A DNA stretch of 64,000 nucleotides from Vibrio sp. S9_S30 (GCF_014694455.1 NZ_JAAUWT010000001.1:372001-436000), one strand, 5' to 3'. Positions 9,907 through 19,289 are shown, numbered from the stretch's first letter. Program-made: numbers and translations. Notes: generated from the letters alone by a model not told the origin.

Positions 9907-9920
9907 CCATAAAAGAATGG

Positions 9921-12263
9921 TTAGGTCAGCTCCAGCCTAATCAGAACTTCTTCCGTAATATCGGTGAACTCGCCGTATCCAACTAAGCTGGTAAATTCTT
10001 TTTCTAACGCCCTAGCATGGTGAATCGTGGCTTTGGCCAAACTGTTGAGTTCTTCATTGAGTAGATTGGTTAATGAGTCGAAAATGGGCATGCCAGAAAT
10101 ACGGATAGCATAGAACTGCCCGATTGACTTGGCTTTCTTTATAAATCGCATCCGCTCTTTTATGGACTCAAAATCATTGAGCAAGCGAGTATGGATCTCT
10201 TCGATCTGTTTGCCATTCTGAGTCACGGCGATGTACAGTTCGTGAAATGTGGGCTCGGCTCCTTGGATTGGGCGCATAGGCGTGGCCAGCAGTGTATTCG
10301 TTCGGTTCTTAAAGATAGGTTCTAGGGAGAGTTTTCCCCCATGACCTAAAGACTGGAAAATTTTAGTGAGAACATCCATCGGGAAATTCACACCAATGGC
10401 TCTAGGCTGTAATATTCTGTCTTTTTTCTCTATGTAGAAAGGAACGGACACCATTCTTCCTAGCAGCAAATGGTGCATGGTGTTAAGCAGTTCTGAGGAT
10501 GGAATGGATTCATTGTCTTCTTGAAGCTTGCCCTGATTATGATCAATCAAACGTTTTAAGAAATGTAGGCTACGCATACTCTGCGCGTTTTCAATGATAG
10601 ATAAGTGAATACTTTTGCAGTCAGGACTGAGTTTGATCACCTTATACGGTACTTCTGATAAGGGTACTCCGCTGTCGTAGCGTTGAAGCTCAATATAGTT
10701 CACATTGATTTCGTCGCCGGCTTTGGCGTGCAAAGGTATGGTCAATTGAAGGTTTAACCCTCGACTGGAGAAGTCGACCGTTTTCCCTTTCAGCGGTTCA
10801 GTGCCTTCCAAGTGTGCCTCGACAGGGGAATCAAATACAAACCTTGGTTCAGTGCGACGAGCACTGGAATCAAAATAAATGCCTTGTGGCGAACCTACTA
10901 TTTGACGAGTATGACGGAATCGATTGAGCTCAGAGCTTGGTATGTTAGGCTTTTCTGTTAACAAGTAATCGTGGCTGGTTTGTGTGTCGCTGACTTCTTG
11001 TAAAATGCCTGTGTGCGTTAGCGTTTCAATGGTTTCCGACATTTCAGGTGCGACTTCTAATAAGTGAGCGATCTCATCTTTAGAGAGCTCAAACATATGC
11101 AGCCGAAATACGCGCCAACTGTCGCGTCTCGCCCCTACATGCCAAAAGAGTTGTCTTTGTTCACGGGATGCCTCAGGTAGCATCATGCTGTAAAACAACG
11201 TTTTATCTTGATGCTCGTGAGTAAACGAGTAGATAAAATTACTGCTGGTTTTCATGCCTGGTTGGGTAAGAGGAGCCATTCGCTCATGATTAAATAGGGT
11301 GCCTAGCGTCTGCTGGTTACGCTCGTCATGCCAATAAGCCCAAAGCCTTTGGTTGGCATCTGTCAGCAGTGAATACCGGAGTTCGGTGCCAGAAAAAAAG
11401 AGCGGAAGGTTACTGGTGTGTTTGAGATAGCTGTGTTCGTAACCTCGGGAGCGTGCACGAAGAATGTGGTCCTGATTATCGTGTTTGGCTCTTTTCGAGC
11501 TATTTTTTAATATCTGCTCAATGGTATGAGAAATGACCTCGGTTTCAGTGAGCCTCATCAGGCGAAGCCATTTTACACTGTTGTTTTCAAAGCAATTGTC
11601 TACGCCGAGAATTCGATATTCGATGGCTTCTTCTAATTCGGGATTATTGGTTTCTTTCGCAAGCTGCACGAAGCGTGCTTCAATAACTTCGCCAAGCTTG
11701 TAGTCGAATGCGCTCGGCACTTTAAATTTTGCGCCAGAACTCGATAAGTCAACACTGACACCGTGGATCTCTTGCCCCGATTTTAAATGGATATCGACTT
11801 GGCTTCCCATGCGTAGACGGTTTTCCTGACGGTGCAGATCGTGCCCTAAGCGAATGGCTTCCGCTTCATATGGGCTGTCAGGGTCGGTGATACTGTAAGT
11901 CATGTTCGGGCGATTTTTACTCATCACCCTAAAGTTATTACGGGTGTTGACCAATGCCTCCCATACGCCTTCTGTATAACCGCCAAAGCGTTTTACTTTT
12001 TTGTGATAGGCATTAATTGCGACGTCATCGAGCCAATGGGTTAGCCCTTCTAGTTTGTATTCGCGACACTCTCCTTGTACTCGTCCTCTCAAATCGATGG
12101 TCTTAGTGCATGATGTCATCACGCGTTTCATCTCCATTTTGACCAAGATTTTGACCGACGGGTGCTCCCCCTCTGTCAATTGCGACAATACAAGGTCAAA
12201 ATCATCCGAACGATATACGGGTATGAGGCGCTCAACCAGCGAGAGTATTTCAGCTTGTTCCAT
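9921..12263 (-). CDS. plzC: Two-PilZ-domain cyclic-di-GMP receptor (PlzC-like)
   Basis: A 780-residue cytoplasmic protein corresponding by content and position (serB / plzC / radA) to V. cholerae PlzC, reported to bind cyclic-di-GMP. Two PilZ-like modules are visible. The second is canonical (about residues 468-512): RRTEPR supplies the RxxxR motif and DFSSRG the (D/N)xSxxG motif. The first (about 143-182) has the DLSSSG strand with a less regular Arg cluster. No membrane segment or enzymatic domain is seen. Divergent from radA with a 138-bp shared promoter region. With two cyclic-di-GMP-type riboswitches 3-5 kb away it supports local relevance of this messenger. Confidence 0.88.
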   Translation of the reverse strand: MEQAEILSLVERLIPVYRSDDFDLVLSQLTEGEHPSVKILVKMEMKRVMTSCTKTIDLRGRVQGECREYKLEGLTHWLDDVAINAYHKKVKRFGGYTEGVWEALVNTRNNFRVMSKNRPNMTYSITDPDSPYEAEAIRLGHDLHRQENRLRMGSQVDIHLKSGQEIHGVSVDLSSSGAKFKVPSAFDYKLGEVIEARFVQLAKETNNPELEEAIEYRILGVDNCFENNSVKWLRLMRLTETEVISHTIEQILKNSSKRAKHDNQDHILRARSRGYEHSYLKHTSNLPLFFSGTELRYSLLTDANQRLWAYWHDERNQQTLGTLFNHERMAPLTQPGMKTSSNFIYSFTHEHQDKTLFYSMMLPEASREQRQLFWHVGARRDSWRVFRLHMFELSKDEIAHLLEVAPEMSETIETLTHTGILQEVSDTQTSHDYLLTEKPNIPSSELNRFRHTRQIVGSPQGIYFDSSARRTEPRFVFDSPVEAHLEGTEPLKGKTVDFSSRGLNLQLTIPLHAKAGDEINVNYIELQRYDSGVPLSEVPYKVIKLSPDCKSIHLSIIENAQSMRSLHFLKRLIDHNQGKLQEDNESIPSSELLNTMHHLLLGRMVSVPFYIEKKDRILQPRAIGVNFPMDVLTKIFQSLGHGGKLSLEPIFKNRTNTLLATPMRPIQGAEPTFHELYIAVTQNGKQIEEIHTRLLNDFESIKERMRFIKKAKSIGQFYAIRISGMPIFDSLTNLLNEELNSLAKATIHHARALEKEFTSLVGYGEFTDITEEVLIRLELT

Positions 12264-12401
12264 TATTTCTGTTAAAGTACCTGTCCTAACTGGGTTATCG
12301 ACGACATAATCGTTATCTTTAAAAAATTATATTCTTATGAGCAGAGAGATGATCTCAATGCCGAGTTTTTTATTGTAAATAATTGAGAGGCTGCAAGTTC
12401 T

Positions 12402-13781
12402 ATGGCGAAAGCAAAACGCGCATATGTTTGTAACGATTGTGGTGCAGATTTCCCCCGCTGGCAAGGGCAGTGCAACGCTTGTGGGGCATGGAACACGATA
12501 TCCGAGATTCGCCTTGCTGCTTCGCCAACGGTTGCTCGTAATGAAAGACTGTCGGGGTATGCTGGTTCTGGTGCGGAATCTAAAGTTCAAAAACTTTCAG
12601 AAATCGATCTTCAAGAGGTTCCTCGTTTTTCAAGCGGATTCAAAGAGTTAGATAGAGTGCTTGGTGGTGGTATTGTTCCAGGCGCTGCGATTTTGATTGG
12701 TGGTAGCCCAGGAGCCGGTAAATCGACCCTTCTTTTACAAACCATGTGTTTGCTTTCAAGCCAAATGCCTTCCCTTTATGTTACTGGGGAAGAGTCACTA
12801 CAACAGGTTGCGATGCGAGCGTCTCGATTGGGGCTACCCAAAGATAACCTTAGTATGCTGTCTGAAACTAACGTCGACAAAATATGCCAGATTGCGGAAA
12901 AGGAACAGCCTCGTATTATGGTGATCGACTCCATTCAAGTGATGCACGTGGCCGATGTGCAGTCGTCGCCGGGCAGTGTGGCGCAGGTTCGGGAATCGGC
13001 CACCGCTCTGACACGCTATGCCAAGCAGAACAATGTGGCGGTGTTCATTGTCGGTCATGTGACCAAAGACGGCACGTTGGCGGGCCCCAAAGTGCTGGAA
13101 CACATTATTGATTGTTCGGTCTTGTTGGATGGGGGCACAGACACTCGTTTTCGTACCATGCGTAGCCATAAAAACCGTTTTGGTGCGGTGAATGAGTTAG
13201 GGGTGTTTGCGATGACGGGGCAGGGTTTAAAAGAGGTCAGTAACCCTTCGGCCATTTTCCTTTCCCGTGGTGAAGAGGCAACCTCTGGCAGCTCAGTGAT
13301 GGTGGTGTGGGAAGGAACGCGCCCGCTTTTAGTCGAAATTCAAGCACTGGTGGATTATTCACAATTGGCTAACCCTCGTCGAGTCGCTGTGGGTTTGGAG
13401 CAGAACCGATTGTCTTTGTTGCTTGCAGTTTTACACAAGCATGGCGGGTTGCAAATGGCCGATCAAGATGTCTTCGTGAACGTGGTGGGCGGAGTGAAGG
13501 TGACTGAAACCAGTGCTGATCTTGCGTTGGTGATGGCGCTTTTATCGAGTTTTCGAGATCGAGCATTACCGAAAGACGTGGTGGTATTTGGTGAAGTCGG
13601 GTTAGCTGGTGAAATCCGCCCAGTCCCCAGTGGGCAAGAGCGATTGATGGAAGCCTTCAAGCATGGATTCACCAAAGCGATTGTTCCCGCAGCCAATATG
13701 CCCAAAGGAGGGATTCAAGGTATGCAAGTCCACGGTGTTCAGAAACTGTCAGAAGCCATTGAAGCCTTTGATGAATTGTAG
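12402..13781 (+). CDS. radA: DNA repair/recombination ATPase RadA (Sms)
   Basis: DnaB-like branch-migration helicase that helps process recombination intermediates. 459 residues, the normal length. Order: N-terminal C4 zinc finger (CNDCG...CNACG, residues 10-27), RecA-like core with Walker A GGSPGAGKST (about 94-103) and the diagnostic KNRFG motif (about 250), then a Lon-protease-like C-terminal domain (VNVVGGVKVTE onwards). A bidirectional terminator follows. Divergent partner is plzC. Confidence 0.97.
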   Translation: MAKAKRAYVCNDCGADFPRWQGQCNACGAWNTISEIRLAASPTVARNERLSGYAGSGAESKVQKLSEIDLQEVPRFSSGFKELDRVLGGGIVPGAAILIGGSPGAGKSTLLLQTMCLLSSQMPSLYVTGEESLQQVAMRASRLGLPKDNLSMLSETNVDKICQIAEKEQPRIMVIDSIQVMHVADVQSSPGSVAQVRESATALTRYAKQNNVAVFIVGHVTKDGTLAGPKVLEHIIDCSVLLDGGTDTRFRTMRSHKNRFGAVNELGVFAMTGQGLKEVSNPSAIFLSRGEEATSGSSVMVVWEGTRPLLVEIQALVDYSQLANPRRVAVGLEQNRLSLLLAVLHKHGGLQMADQDVFVNVVGGVKVTETSADLALVMALLSSFRDRALPKDVVVFGEVGLAGEIRPVPSGQERLMEAFKHGFTKAIVPAANMPKGGIQGMQVHGVQKLSEAIEAFDEL

Positions 13782-13797
13782 GTGTTAACTCTTTAAT

Positions 13798-13828
13798 AAA
13801 ACGCCACTTTCTAAGAAAGTGGCGTTTT
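13798..13828. terminator. Bidirectional terminator between radA and the secreted-protein gene
   Basis: A 14-bp perfect stem (AAAACGCCACTTTC and complement) with a 3-nt loop, T-rich on both sides, between convergent genes. Confidence 0.88.
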
Positions 13829-13873
13829 GGTTTTAATCGCTTGATTTGAAAGTTTATTGTCGCCTTGTAGGGA

Positions 13874-15352
13874 CTATTGTAGTTTCAAATTACGAATGTC
13901 GAAGCCGTCGTTATTTTCGTCATATCCAGCCTGCGTAGTCGGTATGATATGGGTACGGTCTTCAAACTGTAATGCGAGCAGTAAGCAATTCTGGTATTTG
14001 GCGTCGTTAAAGGTTTTATCTATTTTTCCTTGCGTAACCAAAAGATTGTCTTCACGCTCAGTTCCTATTGTTTCCCAACGAGTTTCACGTGTACCGTTAG
14101 CAGCTAAGCAGTTCAATTTAGCAAGAACATAACCTTGCTCTGCGTAACGTTCGTAGTCCCAATTGTTCGATGTGAACTCTTGCATGGTGACTTTCTTATT
14201 GTAAATAGGACACGCAGAGAGTTTACCGTTGTTCGCCATGTTGAACGTAGAAACACCGCCTTTACCCACAGAGTAGAAGTTTTTCCAGCTGAGAATGTTC
14301 TGAGGATCGTAGCGTGAAGGCTGATTCGGTGCTCGTTCACCCGCTTTATCAACCACAAAGTTACCCAATTGAGAATTGATGTTCAGGTTACAGCTAATTT
14401 CGGAAGGGACGCCTGTTGCTCCACCATTCAAGCAGTTTTGCTGTTCAGCGCTGCCAGCAGGGTACAGAAGTTCACAAAGCTCTTTATTTGGGTTTTGCTT
14501 AGTGACGAATACTTTCACGTCTTTAAGCATTAGCCCATAGGAGTCTGGTAAGCCTTTATCGCGGAAGACTATGGGTGTATAGAAGCGATCGGCTTTGAAT
14601 TGAACCACAGCTTTGTTGAAGCCCTTTATTAGGTTGGTGTCGTTCAACTGAATAGGAAACTGTAGGCGATGACCGCTGATCCCAACGCCATCATGCTCGT
14701 TCACCTTTGCACTTATGATTTCACCGCCCACATTACTAACAAGGTCGCGGTAGTAGTTATTGGCTTGCGACGTTGGCGTGTAATCGCGTCTTTGATATTT
14801 AAATACTAGGCTATATTCCGCTCCAGGAATGGTGGGAACGAACGTTCGAATGTTGACCGCCGCTTCGTTGTTGTCGAAATTTAGCGGGTAGTATTGACCA
14901 TTGACGTTCAAGCGACGATTCTGCGGACAATGTGTTGTGTCTGAATCCAATTCAGCAAGATAGCCGCCGCCTTGATATTGTTGACCGTAAGTTTTAGAGG
15001 TCCCCACCTCTAATTTCGCTTCACAATGGCGATTAATGCGGCGACGAACTTCTTCCTCACCAATGGTGCTTTCTAGATATTGGTATTGAGATTTACCAAG
15101 CACATGACGCATGGTGCGTTTGGTCCAACGAGGTTCAAATAGTAGCATACTGCCAGACGAATAAGCTTCTGGATTGCTCGGTGTTAGTTGCTCTCCTGAA
15201 GGCGTAAAATCGACTAACCCCCAAGTTCCGTTCTCGAGTTGGTCTTGGTAAGTATTGAAAAGTTGTGTGTATTTATCTAATGTTTCTGCGGCAATAGGGA
15301 AAGCTAAGACAGCAGAAGCCATGCTTAAACTTACCAATGTTTTTTTTATCAT
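13874..15352 (-). CDS. Secreted protein of unknown function, GEMM-controlled paralogue 1
   Basis: Exported protein of 492 residues. Start chosen at ATG 15352, which has AAGGA just upstream and begins a clean signal peptide (MIKKTLVSLSMASAVLA, cleavage near IAAE); an upstream in-frame ATG adds 11 residues with no such site. It is clearly homologous along its whole length to the neighbour at 15680-17191. Shared features: a Cys/Trp-rich first third (CEA.LEVG.SKTY, AELDSDT.HC), a beta-rich middle (FVPT.PGAEY, RADRFYTPIVF, DKGLPDSYG), and a C-terminal YDENNDGFDIR that looks like a calcium-binding DxNxDG loop. I do not recognise the family. The riboswitch just upstream indicates cyclic-di-GMP control, which fits a surface or matrix role (inference). 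Confidence 0.88.
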   Translation of the reverse strand: MIKKTLVSLSMASAVLAFPIAAETLDKYTQLFNTYQDQLENGTWGLVDFTPSGEQLTPSNPEAYSSGSMLLFEPRWTKRTMRHVLGKSQYQYLESTIGEEEVRRRINRHCEAKLEVGTSKTYGQQYQGGGYLAELDSDTTHCPQNRRLNVNGQYYPLNFDNNEAAVNIRTFVPTIPGAEYSLVFKYQRRDYTPTSQANNYYRDLVSNVGGEIISAKVNEHDGVGISGHRLQFPIQLNDTNLIKGFNKAVVQFKADRFYTPIVFRDKGLPDSYGLMLKDVKVFVTKQNPNKELCELLYPAGSAEQQNCLNGGATGVPSEISCNLNINSQLGNFVVDKAGERAPNQPSRYDPQNILSWKNFYSVGKGGVSTFNMANNGKLSACPIYNKKVTMQEFTSNNWDYERYAEQGYVLAKLNCLAANGTRETRWETIGTEREDNLLVTQGKIDKTFNDAKYQNCLLLALQFEDRTHIIPTTQAGYDENNDGFDIRNLKLQ

Positions 15353-15381
15353 TATTCTAATCCTTGTGTTTTTAAATATAA

Positions 15382-15477
15382 GCACTCAGTAATGCAGCCT
15401 ACCTAAATGCATATCACTGCATTACTTAGGTACTGTCACTTTGTGTCCCGATGTTTCAATCAGGTTGCCCTAAGAGC
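15382..15477 (-). promoter_or_regulatory. Cyclic-di-GMP-I (GEMM) riboswitch, copy 1
   Basis: Read on the minus strand, the leader contains in order the hallmarks of the GEMM/cyclic-di-GMP-I aptamer: GGGCAACC, a stem capped by a GAAA tetraloop, CGGGACACAAAG, then the P3 arm with CCTAA ... TTAGGTAGGCTGC. The outer P1 helix pairs GCTCTTAG with CTGAGTGC (one mismatch, one G-U). The aptamer ends 29 nt before ATG 15352, leaving little room for a terminator, so translational control through the AAGGA site is the simpler guess. Closely matched by the leader of the neighbouring paralogue. Confidence 0.85.
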
Positions 15478-15600
15478 TGCCATAGGTTAGTTCAGTCAAA
15501 ACTCAAAAAATGAGAATATAAATACATTCTTAAGTCCGGTTTGCCGTCTTGCTTTTAAGAATAAAAGAAGAGGGAGGATCTGTACGCCTTTGGCATAACA

Positions 15601-15626
15601 AATGCCGCTCGCAAGCCAGCGGCATT
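15601..15626. terminator. Hairpin terminator downstream of paralogue 2
   Basis: A 9-bp perfect GC-rich stem (AATGCCGCT / AGCGGCATT, 8-nt loop) lies 53 bp after the stop of the 15680-17191 gene. The downstream side is only moderately T-rich on the minus strand, so termination efficiency is uncertain. The remaining 118 bp before copy 1 of the riboswitch hold nothing else recognisable. Confidence 0.65.
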
Positions 15627-15679
15627 GTTTGCTTTTTCAAACCGATTTTGGGCTTTATTAAACCGAAATCGAGTAAAGC

Positions 15680-17191
15680 TTAGTTTTCGATGCGCATCGC
15701 ACGTACATCAAAGCCATCACTGTTCTCATCGTAACCTGGTTGCGATTCTGGAATGAGGTGTGTACGGTCAACAAAACGTACGGCTGTCAGGAGACAATTG
15801 TCGTACTTAGCGTCATTGAACAATTTGTCGATTTTCTTGTTCGTGATTAGGTAGTTGTTTTCTAGTTCTGTTTCAACGACTTCCCAACGGCTCGCACGGA
15901 TTCCATCGTCTACACAAGAGAGTTTGACTTTCACTAGACCTTGCTCTGCCCAACGCTCGTAGTCCCAATTGTTTGCGGTGTACTCGTCCAGTTTTAGACG
16001 CTTACCTTTGATAGGACAGCCAGAAAACTTACCGTTTGATGCCATGTTGAAGGTAGTGATGCCTTCTTTGCCTACACCGTAGAAGTTCTTCGTGTCTAGA
16101 ATGCTTAGAGGGTCATAACGCCAAGGTTGGCTTGTTGCACGGTAACCTTCTTGGTCTACCACAACGTTACCCAGAGTAGAGTCTACTTCAAGGTTACAGC
16201 TGATGACTTCAGGCTCTGGCTCGCCACCATTCAGACAGTTAAGCAATTCTGGGCTATCGGCTGAGAATAGTGCTTCACACGTGTCTTTGTTTGGGTTCAC
16301 TTTCGTTACGTTAGTACGTACTTTGTTCACCAAGATTCCGTATGAATCAGGAAGACCTCTGTCTGCAATCGCAATAGCGGTGTAGAAGCGGTCTGCTTTA
16401 AACTTGATACGCGCAACGTAGAAGCCTTGACCATCGAGGCTTGCGCTAGGCGCGGCTGGTAAGCTTACGCGCTGACCATCAAAGCTGGCGTTTGAACCGC
16501 CGTCTAATTTTGCGGATTTGATGTCACCACGAACCCATACGGCTACGTCACGGTATGCATTATTGGTGTTGTTGTTATAGTTACGTTTAGTGTAACGAAT
16601 TTCAACTTCGTACTCAGAGCCCGGTGTTGTTGGGATAAACGTACGCAAGTTTACTGTTGCCGCGTTATTTTTAGGGTAAGACAAGTCGTAGCGTTTATCA
16701 TCCACATAAATAGCTGGCTGAACCTTCTGGCATTGATAAGTATCTGAATCCAGTTCTGTTAGATATTGTTTTTTTTGTTCCCACCAAGAAAGTGGACTGC
16801 CAAAGTTGTACGTTTTATGCTTGCCTACTTCAGCTCGGGCTTCACAAACTTGATCAACAAGACGGCGGATTTCATCTATGCCGATGCTGTTGCGTAATTC
16901 GTCAAACTGATCTGAACCTAGCATTCTTCTTAGTGTATTCCACGTCCAACGCACTTCAAACAAGATGTTTTGATCGTTGGTGGTATAGGCTGCTTTGTCG
17001 CTAGGAGAGAGAGTTTTATTTGGAGAAAGGTCAACGGTTGACCAGTCACCCCATACTTGATTTGAGTAGCCATTAAAGTCTTGTACGTACTCTTCAGCTT
17101 GTGGCTGGTTACTATCAATGACACTTGCAGGGACAAACGCTTGGGCTTGTGTCGTTGCAAGTGCGACTAAACCTAAAAGTTTCAATTTCAT
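15680..17191 (-). CDS. Secreted protein of unknown function, GEMM-controlled paralogue 2
   Basis: Exported protein of 503 residues with a textbook signal peptide (MKLKLLGLVALATTQAQA) and Shine-Dalgarno AAAGGAAT. It is roughly half identical to the 13874-15352 product by eye: LGSDQFDELRNSIG.DEIRR, CEARAEVGKHKTYN, TELDSDTYQC, RTFIPTTPGSEYEV, KADRFYTAIAI, RGLPDSYGIL, and the end YDENSDGFDVRAMRI. The conserved pattern suggests one large beta-sandwich-type extracellular protein with disulfides. Function unknown. Tandem duplication including the leader riboswitch is evident. It is transcribed separately from paralogue 1, since both have their own leader. Confidence 0.88.
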   Translation of the reverse strand: MKLKLLGLVALATTQAQAFVPASVIDSNQPQAEEYVQDFNGYSNQVWGDWSTVDLSPNKTLSPSDKAAYTTNDQNILFEVRWTWNTLRRMLGSDQFDELRNSIGIDEIRRLVDQVCEARAEVGKHKTYNFGSPLSWWEQKKQYLTELDSDTYQCQKVQPAIYVDDKRYDLSYPKNNAATVNLRTFIPTTPGSEYEVEIRYTKRNYNNNTNNAYRDVAVWVRGDIKSAKLDGGSNASFDGQRVSLPAAPSASLDGQGFYVARIKFKADRFYTAIAIADRGLPDSYGILVNKVRTNVTKVNPNKDTCEALFSADSPELLNCLNGGEPEPEVISCNLEVDSTLGNVVVDQEGYRATSQPWRYDPLSILDTKNFYGVGKEGITTFNMASNGKFSGCPIKGKRLKLDEYTANNWDYERWAEQGLVKVKLSCVDDGIRASRWEVVETELENNYLITNKKIDKLFNDAKYDNCLLTAVRFVDRTHLIPESQPGYDENSDGFDVRAMRIEN

Positions 17192-17227
17192 TACTCTAAA
17201 TTCCTTTGTGTTTTCGTCTCGGTAAAA

Positions 17228-17327
17228 ACACTCCGCAACGCAGCCTACCTAAAAGAAGACATCCTAAAAGGTTGTTTAGGTACTGTCATTTTGCGCCCTC
17301 ATCTTTCAATGAGTTAGCCCTAAGAGT
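17228..17327 (-). promoter_or_regulatory. Cyclic-di-GMP-I (GEMM) riboswitch, copy 2
   Basis: Minus-strand leader of paralogue 2 with the same order of motifs: TTAGGGCTAAC, a perfect 6-bp stem CTCATT / GATGAG (one G-T pair) capped by GAAA, GGGCGCAAAA, CAGTACCTAAA, then TTTTAGGTAGGCTGCG. Conserved blocks match copy 1 while stem sequences vary with compensation, as expected of a structured RNA rather than simple DNA similarity. It ends 36 nt before the start codon at 17191. Confidence 0.85.
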
Positions 17328-17511
17328 CGCAGTTAACTACATGATTTCCTTTTAAAAAGGCAGGAAAACAGGCATTCTCATGTGTGCTACCGATTTGTTA
17401 TATTGGCAATAGCTAATTAATCTAAAAAGAATGAGTACTAGAAAGAAACAGAACGATATAACTCCGGGGGAAGGAGATATGCAGTTCAACCTAACGTACT
17501 AACCCCTAAAA

Positions 17512-17572
17512 CTACTCACCTTCGATTCTAAGGTTACGAATGTCATAACCTAGAGCCATCGTGGTCTGCAGT
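17512..17572 (-). pseudogene. C-terminal remnant of a third secreted paralogue
   Basis: On the minus strand a short stretch reads DHDG-x then YDIRNLRIEGE-stop. This matches the C-termini of the two neighbours (DGFDIRNLKLQ and DGFDVRAMRIEN), with one frame change between the DHDG and YDIR parts. Nothing upstream of it resembles the rest of the gene, so it appears to be the decayed 3' end of a third tandem copy. Confidence 0.65.
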
Positions 17573-18075
17573 GTAATCTTGCTATTTTTCTAAGCTTAAG
17601 ATGCATTTCGCCTAAAAAATGAATTGCACTGCGTTAGCAATCTATCGCTAACAAGGCTTGCCAATAAATGCTGTGTCGAGCAGAAGGTAAGTTAAATAGG
17701 TCCGTTTTCCCATATGATAAAAGTATTAATTGAGGGAGCGGAAGCAAGTCGGTTAAGAAGGTGAATTGGTACTTTACTAGTACTTTCAGGATGGGTGATG
17801 GGTTTGTAACATTTAGATACATGATTTTTATAATAAAATCATACAGCTAAATTAGAGATATCAATAATGAGCCCCTTGCGAGTATTACATACTTTTCTTG
17901 AACTAAAAGTACAAAACCACGTCGTCGGTATTATATTTTGTGATCTTGTTTCAATGAAAAGCTTGTTTTTTGTATTGACATTAAAGATTTTTTATTTTTT
18001 GGTAAGGATTATTCGCCGAAAATGTCTTCTTGAAGTAACTTGACCTTAATACGTGACTGAAAAACGGAGCCTGCC
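17573..18075. other. AT-rich intergenic region, no gene seen
   Basis: About 500 bp between the paralogue remnant and the HAD gene. No coding sequence or clear repeat is visible. A TTGACA at 17975-17980 could be a -35 element for the HAD gene, but no convincing -10 follows at 16-18 bp. Confidence 0.4.
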
Positions 18076-18960
18076 TTGAACGTACCTTCATCATATTGGA
18101 ATAAAACCCCCGTTTACTTTGCTTGGATACAGGCACTGAATAATTGGATAGACCCGGATTCTCCAGAATATCTTTCACCAGAGAAGCGCGTGGCTGTGTT
18201 TGATTTAGATGGTACTATTTGGTGCGAGAAACCGTACTTTGCGGAAATCTTCTTTGTGATTGATAAGTTAAAAGCGGCACTACAAGAAGATCTGACTAAA
18301 GAGGTTCGTTCTCAGGTTTTAGATGCCGTTGCAATGGCTGAAAATCGGTTTGTTGGCTCCGGTATGATGTTAATTGACGCATTTAACCTTGTGTACTCAG
18401 ATTACTCCAATAAACAGTTGGAAATGATGAGTGGTGAGTGGCTGGATAGGGCACAACATCGAGATTTCTCTTGCTCGTATCTGGAGCTTGCCTATTTGCC
18501 GATGAAAGAGTGGATAGACGCACTTCACGCTCAGCAATTCAGTTGTTATGTCTGTACTGGCAGCTCTGAACCATTTGTTCGACCATGGATTGAGGCGGTG
18601 TTTGGTATTCATGCTGATAAGGTGCTGGGATCTGAGCTATATGGAAACGATGGAAACCAGCCGATCGTACTTAATATCAATGAAGAGAAAATCTGTTCTG
18701 TTAAGTCACGGTGTCCGGTGGATCCGGTATTGGTTGTAGGAAACTCAGATGGCGACTTGGAATTATTAGAGTGGGCTTTGACAAACAATCTTTCGGCTCA
18801 ATGCTATGTGGTTGACCATGATGATCCAGAAAGAGAATATCAATACCCGTTAAGTGACACCATAGAGCATTGGCTTGCGCAAGATAGCACCCAATTAACG
18901 CGAATCTCTATGAAAGAGGATTGGTCTCGTGTCTTTACATCCAATCACAAAAAAGTCTAA
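18076..18960 (+). CDS. HAD-family phosphatase, phosphoserine-phosphatase-like
   Basis: A 294-residue soluble HAD hydrolase. Motif I VFDLDGTIW (about residues 40-48), motif II CTGSSEPF, motif IV VVGNSDGDLELLEWA. The helical cap between motifs I and II is of the type seen in PSP-like/HAD-IB enzymes. Substrate not predictable. Start is TTG 18076 with GGAG seven bases upstream; no ATG gives a complete N-terminus. Stands alone before fusA2, separated by a 329-bp gap. Confidence 0.8.
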   Translation: MNVPSSYWNKTPVYFAWIQALNNWIDPDSPEYLSPEKRVAVFDLDGTIWCEKPYFAEIFFVIDKLKAALQEDLTKEVRSQVLDAVAMAENRFVGSGMMLIDAFNLVYSDYSNKQLEMMSGEWLDRAQHRDFSCSYLELAYLPMKEWIDALHAQQFSCYVCTGSSEPFVRPWIEAVFGIHADKVLGSELYGNDGNQPIVLNINEEKICSVKSRCPVDPVLVVGNSDGDLELLEWALTNNLSAQCYVVDHDDPEREYQYPLSDTIEHWLAQDSTQLTRISMKEDWSRVFTSNHKKV

Positions 18961-19232
18961 CTATTGAATCGGGTAAACGCACCCCAATATACTCAAACAA
19001 CGGCAAGGTGCAGGGTTCAAAGCCTTAGATTCTTTCTTTAGAATACGAAAGCACTCCTCTTAGAGCAGAAAGAGCATGTGAATCCTTTCCTAGACATAAT
19101 GGCATCAAGAGCTAAGCTCATTTATCGAAATGAAAAGATCTTAGAGCTACTTTTTATGTCTAAGCGCTACTTTTTACTTCCAAATAATGGTAAAAAGTTT
19201 TTTTCCTATAAATGCACGCAAGGGTATCAGTC

Positions 19233-19252
19233 TTGACAGATTGTGATATACT
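19233..19252 (+). promoter_or_regulatory. Putative fusA2 promoter
   Basis: The 329-bp gap before fusA2 holds TTGACA (19233-19238) and an extended -10 (TGATATACT, TATACT at 19247-19252) about 40 bp before the start codon. The two elements are only 8 bp apart, so they are not a standard pair; the extended -10 is the better candidate. No terminator hairpin for the HAD gene is obvious in the gap. Confidence 0.35.
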
Positions 19253-19289
19253 CTGCGCGCATTTTATATCCTATTAATAGAGTAAGACA

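Noticed and set aside
19233..19252. Consensus sigma-70 promoter pair TTGACA/TATACT
   Set aside because: The two hexamers are only 8 bp apart, so they cannot be a standard -35/-10 pair; kept only as a possible extended -10.
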